The notes under the pieces: generated by a model
The model's input: only the letters and a program-made list of their open reading frames with translations
Told to the model about the DNA's origin: nothing
The model's database searches: none
Made by a program: the position numbers and the translations under genes
Assembly (NCBI RefSeq): GCF_042657385.1
Contig: NZ_JBHSLA010000002.1
Coordinates: 496,001 to 560,000, forward strand
Reading direction: 5' to 3'
From: Algorimicrobium hallyeonense
GTDB lineage: Bacteria; Bacteroidota; Bacteroidia; Flavobacteriales; Flavobacteriaceae
DNA: 64,000 nucleotides
In this document: positions 56,191-64,000 of the stretch, piece after piece
Layout of the letters: every line of letters begins with the position of its first letter
Position numbering within the stretch: position 1 is the first letter of the stretch

Positions 56191-57675
56191 ATGCTATCTA
56201 AACTTAAATTTCAAACACTTTTTACAGCTTGTTTTTTATTACTTACCTTTTCTAATTTTGGTCAAACCGTTACGGGAAAAATTTTGGATACTAAGAATGA
56301 GCCTATTCCTTTTGCTACCATTCAAATTGGCGAGGATTATGGTGTAATTTCCAACGACGAAGGCAATTTTAACATGCGTGTATCAGGTTTTCAATCTACC
56401 GATTCCGTGTACATTTCTTGTATGGGTTATGAAAAATTAGGATTTCAAGTTCAAGAGTTCGAATCCAAAGAATATGTTTTAAACGATCATGTAAACGAAC
56501 TTTCAGAAGTCTATGTTACAGACAGAAAATTAGAAATTGATTCTATTTTATATTATGTGAAAACGCACGCTTCAAAAAATTATAGACTAGATCAAACGGC
56601 TTTAAAAATGTTTGGACGACGTACCGAATATGTGGATGGAAAATCAGCAGATTTTGAAATAGAAAAATCGTCTAATTTCAAAAAAAATCAATTGGACGCT
56701 TTTAATAAGGATTTTGATGAGTTAGAACAATCACTTCTAAATAACGAATCCAAACAATACACAGATATGGTTTCTACGCTATATATAAAAGATTCAGAAA
56801 ACGCCAAGTTGAAAGTTGAAAAGGCGGTTAAGCTTTTAGATGAAACCAATGAGCAGTCATTAGAAAAAATGACCGATAAAGGCAACGATATTGTATTAAA
56901 ACATTTGGACAAAAGTAAAGTGTATACCGTAAAATCGGGCTGGTTTACCGTTTCAGATTCCGTGTCGTTGGATAATAGAAGTGATAAAGTATCCGATTCT
57001 ATAAATGCCGTTCGCTTTGTCCGCGAAGCTGCTTTTAATATGGTAAAAGAAGTAAATCCTATAACCGAAGAGCCCGAATTAGATTTCATTACGGATACCA
57101 GAAAATATGATTACGAGTTAAAAGGTTTAACCTTTTTAGATACGGAAATGGTTTATATTATAGATTTTAAACCAAGACGAGGTTCTGCAAACTACCAAGG
57201 AACCATGTATGTTTCCAATCAAACCTTTGCCGTATTACGTGCCGATTATGCATTTTATCCTGGACGCGTAGGCGAGAAAATTAATTTGCGTTTAATATTA
57301 GGGATTAAATTTATTGAGAATAATAAAGCCGGTTCTGTAGCTTACAAGAAAAATAGCGATGGTTACTATTATCCTTATTATATAAAAAGTGAATCAGATC
57401 GGTATTTTTACATCAACAGACCTATCAAGTTTATTGAAAATGACAATAGCCGCAATAAAACAGCCTTTAATTTTAAAGTTGAAGGAACTTTCAAAGAACG
57501 TACTGAAATATTAATGCTAGATGTAAATTCGGTAAATTCCGCAGGCTTTGAAGCCATCCAAGAAGGAAAAACCATGGATTTCGAAAAGATTAAGAAATAC
57601 GATGCATCCATTTGGCAAGATTATAATGTGTTAGAGCCGCTTCAGGAAATGAAGGATTTTAAAGTTGAAGATTAA
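56191..57675 (+). CDS. CarboxypepD_reg-like domain envelope protein
   Basis: A 494-residue secreted protein: signal peptide ending in NFGQ, a carboxypeptidase-regulatory-like Ig domain (residues ~25-95, TVTGKILDTKNEPIPFATI) and then ~400 residues with beta-rich periplasmic character. Similar proteins with this N-domain are widespread in Bacteroidota, sometimes linked to TonB-dependent receptors; here no receptor domain follows. Function unknown. Confidence 0.8.
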   Translation: MLSKLKFQTLFTACFLLLTFSNFGQTVTGKILDTKNEPIPFATIQIGEDYGVISNDEGNFNMRVSGFQSTDSVYISCMGYEKLGFQVQEFESKEYVLNDHVNELSEVYVTDRKLEIDSILYYVKTHASKNYRLDQTALKMFGRRTEYVDGKSADFEIEKSSNFKKNQLDAFNKDFDELEQSLLNNESKQYTDMVSTLYIKDSENAKLKVEKAVKLLDETNEQSLEKMTDKGNDIVLKHLDKSKVYTVKSGWFTVSDSVSLDNRSDKVSDSINAVRFVREAAFNMVKEVNPITEEPELDFITDTRKYDYELKGLTFLDTEMVYIIDFKPRRGSANYQGTMYVSNQTFAVLRADYAFYPGRVGEKINLRLILGIKFIENNKAGSVAYKKNSDGYYYPYYIKSESDRYFYINRPIKFIENDNSRNKTAFNFKVEGTFKERTEILMLDVNSVNSAGFEAIQEGKTMDFEKIKKYDASIWQDYNVLEPLQEMKDFKVED

Positions 57676-57678
57676 TTA

Positions 57679-57704
57679 AAAAAGCCGATTTCATTCGGCT
57701 TTTT
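57679..57704 (+). terminator. terminator after the CarboxypepD_reg gene
   Basis: AAAAAGCCGA / TCGGCTTTTT stem with 6-base loop directly after the stop. Confidence 0.85.
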
Positions 57705-57753
57705 ACGTACTATTTTGCACTATAAACTGAAACTTAAGGTATAATTTAAATCC

Positions 57754-58275
57754 ATGAAAAACCTTCTAGCAGTATTTTGCTTTTTGATTATGACAAGTTG
57801 TGGCACGACTCTAACTGTTAATTCAGAAGTTGAAACCTTTATAAATTCTCAAAATTTTACAGTTGTAAAACCTGTAAAATGGCACGCTTTTAAAAATCAT
57901 GGATATGTGAGTTATACACCCCTGTCTATAGATGAAAATCCCTATCAAAATTCGGTTTCAGTATTTCAATTTCTAGAAACAAACGACCACTCTTTTGAAG
58001 AATTTGTTCAAACTAGAATAAACGAAACGAACAAATCAAGAACCATTATCAAGCAAGAATCCTATTCCGAATTAACCCAATTGGGAACCATTTATATTCA
58101 TAACCTGGAATCAACTTTTCAAGGTCATATTAATAAGGAATTTTTCGTGTATTTTGAACATAATGGCAACTATTATCATTACAATTATTATTCACGTAAG
58201 AATCTCTATAAAAAGCACCTTGATGATGCTATGTCTATTTTAAAGAGTATTGCATTTAAGGAAAATCAGGATTGA
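57754..58275 (+). CDS. lipoprotein of unknown function
   Basis: A 173-residue protein with lipobox IMTSC (Cys 16). The body alternates beta strands and a C-terminal helix, in a layout somewhat like PsbP/DcrB-type ligand-binding folds (speculative). No close relative recognised. Confidence 0.65.
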   Translation: MKNLLAVFCFLIMTSCGTTLTVNSEVETFINSQNFTVVKPVKWHAFKNHGYVSYTPLSIDENPYQNSVSVFQFLETNDHSFEEFVQTRINETNKSRTIIKQESYSELTQLGTIYIHNLESTFQGHINKEFFVYFEHNGNYYHYNYYSRKNLYKKHLDDAMSILKSIAFKENQD

Positions 58276-58341
58276 TATTTATAGATATTTAAATCGTAAT
58301 TTGATAATGAACAAATGTTCAAATAAAATCATGCGTTTATT

Positions 58342-58890
58342 TTAAGAATACGCAGTCACTTTCCCTTCCACGCCTTCAAAAAAGGCCTTCATAAATTTGA
58401 AATCTGCTTCCAAATCGTCTGTAGGATAAAAAGGCTCGGATATCTTATTTTGCTTGTTCTTGAAGTCTAATGTAAACATGATTATCGGCACGTTGGCAGC
58501 TTTGGCAATGTAGTAAAAGCCAGTTCGCCATTCGGTTACTTTTTTTCGCGTGCCCTCGGGAGCTAGCGCTAATCGAAACTCATCACGTTCATTAAATAAT
58601 TGTGCAATAGCCTCTACCTTATTTTGTTTATTTCCGCGGTCTATAGGTGCGCCTCCAATGGCTCTTAAGTACCAACCTATTGGACCTATAAACAGTTCCT
58701 TTTTTGCAATAAAATTAGATTTTACGTGTGCTACTTGACGTAACAAGACTCCAATATAAAAATCATGCCAACTGGTATGTGGCACAGCAATAAGAACGGC
58801 CTTTTTTACCGTATCTTGAGAGAACGTTACATTCCCTGTAATACGCCAACCTATAATTTTAAAATAAATAAATTTAGCTAACCTGCGCAT
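58342..58890 (-). CDS. lysophospholipid/lipid A-type acyltransferase family protein
   Basis: A 182-residue PlsC-like acyltransferase. The HX4D motif is H38-D43 (PHTSWHDFYIG), and APEGTRKKV near 115-123 holds the PEGTR motif. It lacks a membrane helix and is short for PlsC. It probably esterifies a lipid precursor. The stop codon of the kdnB-like gene is one base upstream, so it is last in the kdsB-HAD-kdnB-acyltransferase block and may modify lipid A or phospholipid. Confidence 0.8.
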   Translation of the reverse strand: MRRLAKFIYFKIIGWRITGNVTFSQDTVKKAVLIAVPHTSWHDFYIGVLLRQVAHVKSNFIAKKELFIGPIGWYLRAIGGAPIDRGNKQNKVEAIAQLFNERDEFRLALAPEGTRKKVTEWRTGFYYIAKAANVPIIMFTLDFKNKQNKISEPFYPTDDLEADFKFMKAFFEGVEGKVTAYS

Positions 58891-58891
58891 A

Positions 58892-59974
58892 TTACATTTT
58901 AGAATATAGGTCTCTTAATTTTTGGCGCGTAATCACTTTTTGCCAGTTTTTACCAATGGCATTTTCCCAAAGCGGTTCTAGACTTAAAGCCACATCAATC
59001 ATAATATCAAATTGCTCATCTGATAAATTGGCACAAATACCTTGTGGAATATTAATGTTGTGTTTAGCACGCATTTTTTTATACATGGCAACACCTTCTG
59101 GGTAATATTCTTCTAAATGTTCAAAAACAATACAGTTTCCAACACCATGTTTAACACCTAATAAATAACCTAAACCATAACTCATAGCATGAGCAACACC
59201 AACTTGCGAATAAGCAATACTCATGCCTCCATGCCAGGAAGCCATCATTAATTTATCGGCAGATTCTTTTTCGTCTAATGTATCTTCTAGAAAAATTTCT
59301 ATACAAAGCTCTAATGCCTTTTCGCCATAGCTTTCGCTAAAGGCATTCAAATAGGTTCCTGTTAGGGATTCTATACAGTGTACATAACAGTCCATTCCTG
59401 TATAAAACCATTGGTCTTTAGGTACGCCTTTGGTTAATTCGGGATCCAGAATAACTTGATCAAAAGGTGTATAATCACTATTGATTCCTAATTTTCTAAC
59501 AGGTCCTGTTAAAATGGTTGTTCTAGAAACTTCGGCACCTGTTCCGGAAATAGTAGGAATACCTACGTGGTAAATGGCCGGATTTTTAACCAAATCCCAA
59601 CCTTGATAATCTTTAGATTCCCCTTCGTTTGTAATCATGATAGCCACAGCTTTGGCCATATCCATAACGGTTCCGCCACCAATACCAATAATTCCTGAAG
59701 GACGTTGTTTACAGGTAAGTATAATTTCTTCAACTAACGCATCTACTTGTGATGTTTTAGGTTCTTCGTCAGCAGAAATAAAAATAACGCGATCATCATA
59801 AGCTAATGGAATACGTCCTGATAGCGTTGCTTTTTTCTCAAAAACATCATCAACTAAAAAAATAAATGGTGCGGAAACACTTAATCGCTTGGGTGCAATG
59901 ATATCTTCTAACTGACTAAAACTTCCTCGACCAAAAACAACTCGAGACACCATTGGGTAATTCTTGTAACTCAT
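58892..59974 (-). CDS. kdnB: 3-deoxy-D-manno-octulosonate 8-oxidase (KdnB-like iron alcohol dehydrogenase)
   Basis: A 360-residue group III metal alcohol dehydrogenase. The GGGTVMD nucleotide loop (99-105) and the metal ligands D195 and H199 (YTGMDCYVHC), H262 and H276 (GVKHGVG) are present. The long match of WFYTGMDCYVHCIESLTGT and IPTISGTGAEVSRT to what I recall of Shewanella KdnB supports an 8-oxidase of Kdo, the first step to 8-amino-3,8-dideoxy-octulosonate. A HAD gene and kdsB lie upstream on the same strand. The partner aminotransferase KdnA is not seen here. Assignment rests on remembered similarity and context. Confidence 0.7.
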   Translation of the reverse strand: MSYKNYPMVSRVVFGRGSFSQLEDIIAPKRLSVSAPFIFLVDDVFEKKATLSGRIPLAYDDRVIFISADEEPKTSQVDALVEEIILTCKQRPSGIIGIGGGTVMDMAKAVAIMITNEGESKDYQGWDLVKNPAIYHVGIPTISGTGAEVSRTTILTGPVRKLGINSDYTPFDQVILDPELTKGVPKDQWFYTGMDCYVHCIESLTGTYLNAFSESYGEKALELCIEIFLEDTLDEKESADKLMMASWHGGMSIAYSQVGVAHAMSYGLGYLLGVKHGVGNCIVFEHLEEYYPEGVAMYKKMRAKHNINIPQGICANLSDEQFDIMIDVALSLEPLWENAIGKNWQKVITRQKLRDLYSKM

Positions 59975-60103
59975 GTAATATTGTTCTGAAACAGCTTATC
60001 AAATGGGACTTATTTGACGCACTGTTTAATTAATCTTTCCTTATTTATTCTGCTATAAATTTCAATTGATAAATATCGCTATAATTATTGAAATCCACAG
60101 ACA

Positions 60104-60808
60104 CTATTGCAACAATTCCAGTAATTCATTCAAACTTTTAACTGTTTTATAAGCTTTTCCGTTCGTTTCATTCTCGGTAACTTGCTCATGAATCCACGTG
60201 GTATGAAAAGGCACATGAATAGCATGTGCTTTTAAATTTACCAAGGGCAATATATCCGACCTTAATGAATTTCCTATCATTAAAAACTGGGATGGTTTAA
60301 TATCCAAATGGTTTAAAAGCCTGGAATAATTGGCTTCTTTTTTATCACTTAATACTTCAATATGGTGAAAATAATCTAGCAAACCTGATTTTTCTAATTT
60401 TCGCTCTTGGTCTAATAAATCACCTTTGGTAGCTAGAATTAATTTGTATTTTTTTGATAATTCTTTTAATACATTCTCAACACCATCCAACAATTCAATA
60501 GGTTTCTCCAGCATACCTTTTCCTATATCCAAAATAGCTTGGGTGGTTTTAGCCGATACATTATTGTTAGATAATTCAATAGCTGTTTCTACCATGGACA
60601 ATACAAAACCTTTAATACCATACCCATAAAGCGGCAAATTTCTTATATGCGCTTTAAATAGTTCTTGGTCTATTTTATTTAAGGTTTCATAAGGCGATAA
60701 TAGTTTTCCAAAGGCTACTTCGGCATCCCGAAAATAGGTTTCATTAACCCAAAGCGTATCATCCGCATCAAAGCCTATTACGTGTATGTTATTATAATTT
60801 ATTTCCAC
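60104..60808 (-). CDS. HAD-superfamily phosphatase with helical cap
   Basis: A 234-residue HAD hydrolase: IGFDADDTLWVNE (D15, D17) as nucleophile motif, TKGD near 127 as motif II and MIGNSLRSDILP near 176 as the acidic motif. The helical cap places it among C1 phosphatases of the YjjG/phosphoglycolate type; KdsC, the Kdo-8-phosphate phosphatase, lacks such a cap, so it is not KdsC. It overlaps kdsB by 10 bases, so translation is coupled. Substrate unknown. Confidence 0.85.
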   Translation of the reverse strand: MEINYNNIHVIGFDADDTLWVNETYFRDAEVAFGKLLSPYETLNKIDQELFKAHIRNLPLYGYGIKGFVLSMVETAIELSNNNVSAKTTQAILDIGKGMLEKPIELLDGVENVLKELSKKYKLILATKGDLLDQERKLEKSGLLDYFHHIEVLSDKKEANYSRLLNHLDIKPSQFLMIGNSLRSDILPLVNLKAHAIHVPFHTTWIHEQVTENETNGKAYKTVKSLNELLELLQ

Positions 60809-61530
60809 AGCTTGTTGGCTAATTCCAAATCTTCAGGTGTATCAATTTCAACACCTTGAACATCGGTTTCTACCATTTTTATTTTTTTACTATATTCTAA
60901 ATATCGGATACACTCAATTTTTTCAGACGCTTCCAACGGCAACATGGGTAAACGGTAAAAATCTAAAAGTGCTTGACGCCTGAACGCATACACTCCTTTA
61001 TGTTTGTAGTATTTAACGGCTACATCCTTGTCTCTTGGAAACGGAATGGGGCTTCTAGAAAAGTATAAAGCAAAATTATTATTATCAACAATAACTTTAA
61101 CGGTATTGGGGTTAGTAATCTCCTCCCATTCATGAATATGAACCATTAAAGATGCTAAATCAATTTCTTTTAGTGGATCATCATTAAAGACAGCAATTAG
61201 TTTTTTAAGCGAAGCGACTTCGGTAAAAGGCTCATCACCTTGCACATTAACCACAATATCTACATCGTCCATAAACTCGATAGCTTCGGCAATTCTGTCG
61301 CTTCCACATTCGTGTTCTTTTTTGCTCATAATAGCTTTTCCGCCATTATTTACAATTTCATTATAAATAATTTCACTATCCGTAACCACAAAAACGTCAT
61401 CAAATAATTGGGTATTAACGGTGGCTTCGTAGGTTCGTAAAATCACCGTTTTGCCTGCTAAATCTTGCATGAGCTTACCTAGAAATCGGGAAGCTTTGTA
61501 ACGTGCAGGAATCATGGAAATTATTTTCAT
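60799..61530 (-). CDS. kdsB: 3-deoxy-manno-octulosonate (or 8-amino-Kdo) cytidylyltransferase
   Basis: A 243-residue CMP-Kdo synthetase. MIPARYKASRFLGKLMQDL (residues 6-24) is the CTP loop, VNVQGDEPF near 94 is the metal site and PIPFPRD near 158 is typical. It activates Kdo, or in organisms with KdnA/KdnB 8-amino-Kdo, to the CMP-sugar for LPS inner core. Clustering with the KdnB-like gene supports the second substrate. Confidence 0.93.
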   Translation of the reverse strand: MKIISMIPARYKASRFLGKLMQDLAGKTVILRTYEATVNTQLFDDVFVVTDSEIIYNEIVNNGGKAIMSKKEHECGSDRIAEAIEFMDDVDIVVNVQGDEPFTEVASLKKLIAVFNDDPLKEIDLASLMVHIHEWEEITNPNTVKVIVDNNNFALYFSRSPIPFPRDKDVAVKYYKHKGVYAFRRQALLDFYRLPMLPLEASEKIECIRYLEYSKKIKMVETDVQGVEIDTPEDLELANKLWK

Positions 61531-61667
61531 GTGTTCTTTTTATAACTTAAATATGAACCAAGCAGATCATTAATAATCATTTCTTGGCATGCTAAAACTT
61601 TCAGCATGGTAGCTTCATATTAAAATAGTAATTAATAGTTTCAAAAATAGGATATTTTAACCTGATT

Positions 61668-62234
61668 TCAGGGTTTAGAGGTCCTAAACTTTTTAAAAAT
61701 TTTGAATGATAGTCCTAAAATAACAAGGACTAAAATTAAGGCTAATACCGGCAATACAAGAGAAATGATTGTCATAAAAACGGCCATAACGGTTTCAATA
61801 GTAGAAACGATAGGATTAGCAAAACCTGCCGAAGTTGCTGTGGAGGCTAATCGTGTTGCGCTAGACGTACTAGCAATGGCTGTTGCTGATCCACCGCCTG
61901 CAATAATGGCTAATGACCAAGTTACAACAGGATTTAAATCTATAGTGGTAGAAACCACAATGGCTGTTCCGGCAATGGCTGCTAAAGGAATGGCTATGGT
62001 ATCCAATAAGTTATCCAAGAATGGAATGTAGTAGGCAAATATTTCAAACAATGTGGCCACACCAAAGGTAATAACAGCCGTTAAACTTCCTAACCTCAGC
62101 CAAGACGTATTTAACTCCAAAACATTAAAATAAGCTGATAAACTTAAAGCAAATAGCGGCACAAAAACCCGAAACCCAACTGACGCGGCTAACCCGATAC
62201 CCAAAAATATGCTTAATATGGTTTCTAATGTCAT
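61668..62234 (-). CDS. DUF4126 membrane protein
   Basis: A 188-residue integral membrane protein with about five helices (residues ~5-30, 45-70, 80-105, 110-150 and 155-180) and small residues (SATAIASTSSATRLASTAT) in the middle, as in DUF4126. Function unknown. It starts 11 bases after the helicase stop on the same strand. Confidence 0.8.
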   Translation of the reverse strand: MTLETILSIFLGIGLAASVGFRVFVPLFALSLSAYFNVLELNTSWLRLGSLTAVITFGVATLFEIFAYYIPFLDNLLDTIAIPLAAIAGTAIVVSTTIDLNPVVTWSLAIIAGGGSATAIASTSSATRLASTATSAGFANPIVSTIETVMAVFMTIISLVLPVLALILVLVILGLSFKIFKKFRTSKP

Positions 62235-62245
62235 GGCGTACCGTT

Positions 62246-63670
62246 TTATTCTTGAAAAAATTCGTCTTTAAAACCAATAAGATACAACTTTTCTTTAGCT
62301 CTGGTAATAGCTGTGTATAACCAACGTAAGTAATCTAGCGTTATGCCATCTGGTAAATACGGTTGCTCCACGAAAACCGTGCTCCACTGACCACCTTGCG
62401 ATTTATGACAGGTAATAGCATAGGAAAACTTAACTTGTAAAGCATTGAAATACTTGTTGTTCTTAACGCCTAAAAACTTTTTATAACCACTGGTTTCATG
62501 CTCATAATCTTTCATCACTTCTTGATACAAACGGTTAGAATCTTCATAAGGCAATGATGGTGTTTCTGCAGAAATGGTGTCTAGCATTAAAACGGTTTCA
62601 AAAGGTGTCATTCGCGGATAATCTACCATACGGATTTTTACTTCCGCAAAGCGAAAACCATATAAATCGATGATTCTAAAAATCTCTAAAATTTCAATAA
62701 TATCACCATTGGCAATAAAACCCGCATCGGAATTTGGTTTTACCCAATAGTAATTATTTTTAACAACCATTAAGAAATCACCTGCCGATAATTCATTCTC
62801 ATTAAAAAGAATCCGATTCCTAATTTGTTCATTATACAAATTTGCACGCTTATTACTTCTTACAATAAATGCCGTTTCCTCATTTCCCATGTCGCTATAC
62901 GAATCGTTAATGGCATCCATAATTTCCTGACCATCCGTAAGCCTAACAATATCTTTAAATCCTCTTAAATCAAATTGAAAGCTCTCTAAAAAGGACTCGT
63001 CCATCATTTCACGCAGACTTGTAGCATTTACCAAGATACCAGAATCTTGTTCTTGACGCATGACTTCATCCAATTCCATTTTAGTCACCGTTTTATTATA
63101 GGTTAGCTCCAAAATATTTGCATCCAAAGCGGGACTTAATTCCAGTTTTACTGGTGGTAATTGGGCTGTATCTCCAATAAGCAATAATTTACAGTGATGA
63201 CCAGAGTATACATAACTCATTAAATCATCTAATAAGGAATTGGCGTCGGAAAATTTTGAATCGTTTGGCGCATCAGGAATCATGGAAGCTTCATCCACAA
63301 TAAAGATGGTGTTTTTATGCTTATTGGGTTGCATGACAAATTTTACGCCTCCTCCTTTTTCTTTTTTAGGGAAATAAATCTTTTTATGAATGGTAAACGC
63401 TTCTTTCTTGGAATAATTGGAGATAACTTTGGCCGCACGACCCGTTGGTGCCAACAATACGGCACTTTTTTTAGCCTTCCATAAATTGGACACAACCGTA
63501 CCAATAATGGTTGTTTTTCCAGTTCCGGCGTATCCTTTAAGCAGATACAAGTCATTTTTCTTTTCTGAAAAAATAAATTCTGATAATTGCTGTAAAACAA
63601 TGTCCTGTTTTAGGGTTGGTTGAAAGGGAAACTGTTGTTTTACAAGCGAATAAAATTCGTTAGAATTCAT
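62246..63670 (-). CDS. RecD/Dda-like ATP-dependent DNA helicase
   Basis: A 474-residue superfamily 1 helicase. Walker A GYAGTGKTT (residues 46-54), Walker B FIVDEASM near 122-129, motif III LLIGDTAQLPPV near 161-172 and the C-terminal YAITCHKSQGGQWS and YTAITRAKEKLYLIG motifs make it SF1B (RecD2/Dda family). It lacks the RecBCD-type N-domain. It would act in DNA repair or restart. DUF4126 follows 11 bases later. Confidence 0.93.
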   Translation of the reverse strand: MNSNEFYSLVKQQFPFQPTLKQDIVLQQLSEFIFSEKKNDLYLLKGYAGTGKTTIIGTVVSNLWKAKKSAVLLAPTGRAAKVISNYSKKEAFTIHKKIYFPKKEKGGGVKFVMQPNKHKNTIFIVDEASMIPDAPNDSKFSDANSLLDDLMSYVYSGHHCKLLLIGDTAQLPPVKLELSPALDANILELTYNKTVTKMELDEVMRQEQDSGILVNATSLREMMDESFLESFQFDLRGFKDIVRLTDGQEIMDAINDSYSDMGNEETAFIVRSNKRANLYNEQIRNRILFNENELSAGDFLMVVKNNYYWVKPNSDAGFIANGDIIEILEIFRIIDLYGFRFAEVKIRMVDYPRMTPFETVLMLDTISAETPSLPYEDSNRLYQEVMKDYEHETSGYKKFLGVKNNKYFNALQVKFSYAITCHKSQGGQWSTVFVEQPYLPDGITLDYLRWLYTAITRAKEKLYLIGFKDEFFQE

Positions 63671-63752
63671 TAATACAGTGGGTTTTTAAAATTTAAGACA
63701 AAGATAACAATGATTTTTAGCCTCATTGGCTTTTACGATTAAAAAAAAATTG

Positions 63753-63760
63753 TAGATTTG
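63753..63760 (+). promoter_or_regulatory. -7 promoter box of the right-edge gene
   Basis: TAGATTTG fits TAnnTTTG and ends 31 bases before the ATG at 63792; a TTG occurs 24 bases upstream. Confidence 0.5.
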
Positions 63761-63791
63761 CGTACAACCTTAATTCATTTAATTAAAAACT

Positions 63792-64000
63792 ATGTTAACA
63801 ATAATTCTAATTGTAGTTGCGGTAATCCTTCTAACCATTGGTTTAGTTTGGCTTGTAGATAAATTTATACCGTCAAAATTTAAACCTGTACTAATTGTAT
63901 TACTTTGGGTTCTTATTGGCTTTTTAGGGTATCAAACATTTATGTCTGTTTACAAACCTATCCAATTCAACAAAGAAAAAGATAAGCGATACGCACAAGT
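63792..64000 (+). CDS. conserved membrane protein, unknown (3' end outside window)
   Basis: ATG at 63792 opens a frame that runs off the window. The visible 69 residues hold two hydrophobic helices (about 2-20 and 30-47), the second followed by MSVYKPIQFNKEKDKRYA, a start seen in uncharacterised flavobacterial inner-membrane proteins. The rest of the gene is outside, so function is not assigned. Confidence 0.65.
   Translation, partial: MLTIILIVVAVILLTIGLVWLVDKFIPSKFKPVLIVLLWVLIGFLGYQTFMSVYKPIQFNKEKDKRYAQ

Noticed and set aside
58308..58321. Perfect palindrome TGAACA-AA-TGTTCA
   Set aside because: It sits between convergent genes in AT-rich DNA without T-runs; a chance palindrome is as likely as an operator.
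1..64000. Prophage, transposase, CRISPR array or toxin-antitoxin system
   Set aside because: No integrase, capsid, transposase, Cas protein or direct spacer-type repeats were seen; the only tandem array is the in-frame octapeptide repeat.

Overview
The window looks like a chromosomal segment of a marine-type member of the Flavobacteriaceae (Bacteroidota). The evidence is the low G+C content, the scarcity of Shine-Dalgarno sequences, promoter boxes of the TAnnTTTG type with a TTG/TTTG box about 19-20 bases upstream, many Ala-Gln signal-peptide ends, and family members typical of flavobacteria (LptD-like and TamB-like envelope proteins, DUF4159, DUF2914, CarboxypepD_reg proteins, a gyrA-TPR pair). 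Nearly the whole window is ordinary, densely packed core genome. I see no prophage, insertion sequence, CRISPR array, integrase or defence island.

Layout. 1-3448 (minus): amidase, MCE/MlaD-type lipid-transport subunit and a cut-off membrane iron-sulfur protein form one operon. 3535-8853: LptD-like outer-membrane protein, RidA, a putative outer-membrane protein and GMP reductase. 8891-16679 (minus): a large TamB-type protein, followed by a compact central-carbon operon pfkA-gapA-sugar kinase-mgsA. 16786-23413 (plus): a tight run rich in RNA-modification enzymes (TsaD, RsmE, a TrmH-family and a THUMP-like methyltransferase) with a PPIase, DUF4159, an AI-2E family transporter and a HAD phosphatase. 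23554-23883: a tRNA-Ser(GCT)/Pro(TGG)/Arg(TCT) cluster with promoter and terminator. 24033-28480: the least conserved part, with a secreted octapeptide-repeat protein, an SDR, a DUF2914 protein, an RDD membrane protein whose reading frame is broken by an in-frame TGA, and a YD-like lipoprotein. 28613-41245: a PLP enzyme, prolyl oligopeptidase, 7TM-HD phosphodiesterase, thiolase, NlpC/P60 peptidase, a TPR protein and gyrA. 41505-54653: clpC, an aromatic amino-acid ammonia-lyase, TlpA-like thioredoxin, Nnr, aminopeptidase P, gcvT, glutaminase and pterin dehydratase. 54741-58275: YebC and three envelope-associated proteins. 58342-63670 (minus): an acyltransferase, a KdnB-type Kdo 8-oxidase, a HAD phosphatase and KdsB (a probable 8-amino-Kdo/LPS inner-core module), then DUF4126 and a RecD/Dda-like helicase. 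At 63792 a small membrane protein runs off the end.

How the genes work together. Several blocks serve the Gram-negative envelope: the amidase and MlaD-like protein (peptidoglycan, lipid traffic), LptD-like and TamB-like proteins (outer-membrane assembly), and KdnB/KdsB (LPS core sugar). A second theme is translation quality: t6A modification, rRNA and tRNA methylation and tRNA genes sit side by side. The items most worth checking are the broken RDD gene, the TamB start that lacks any standard start codon for its basic N-terminus, the 24-bp tandem-repeat gene, the KdnB-KdsB cluster without a visible KdnA aminotransferase, and a possible leaderless AI-2E transporter transcript with a palindrome at its -33 region. 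No clearly new biological system was found. No stretch longer than about 300 bases lacks a gene; the longest gap is the 259-base gyrA/clpC divergent promoter region.
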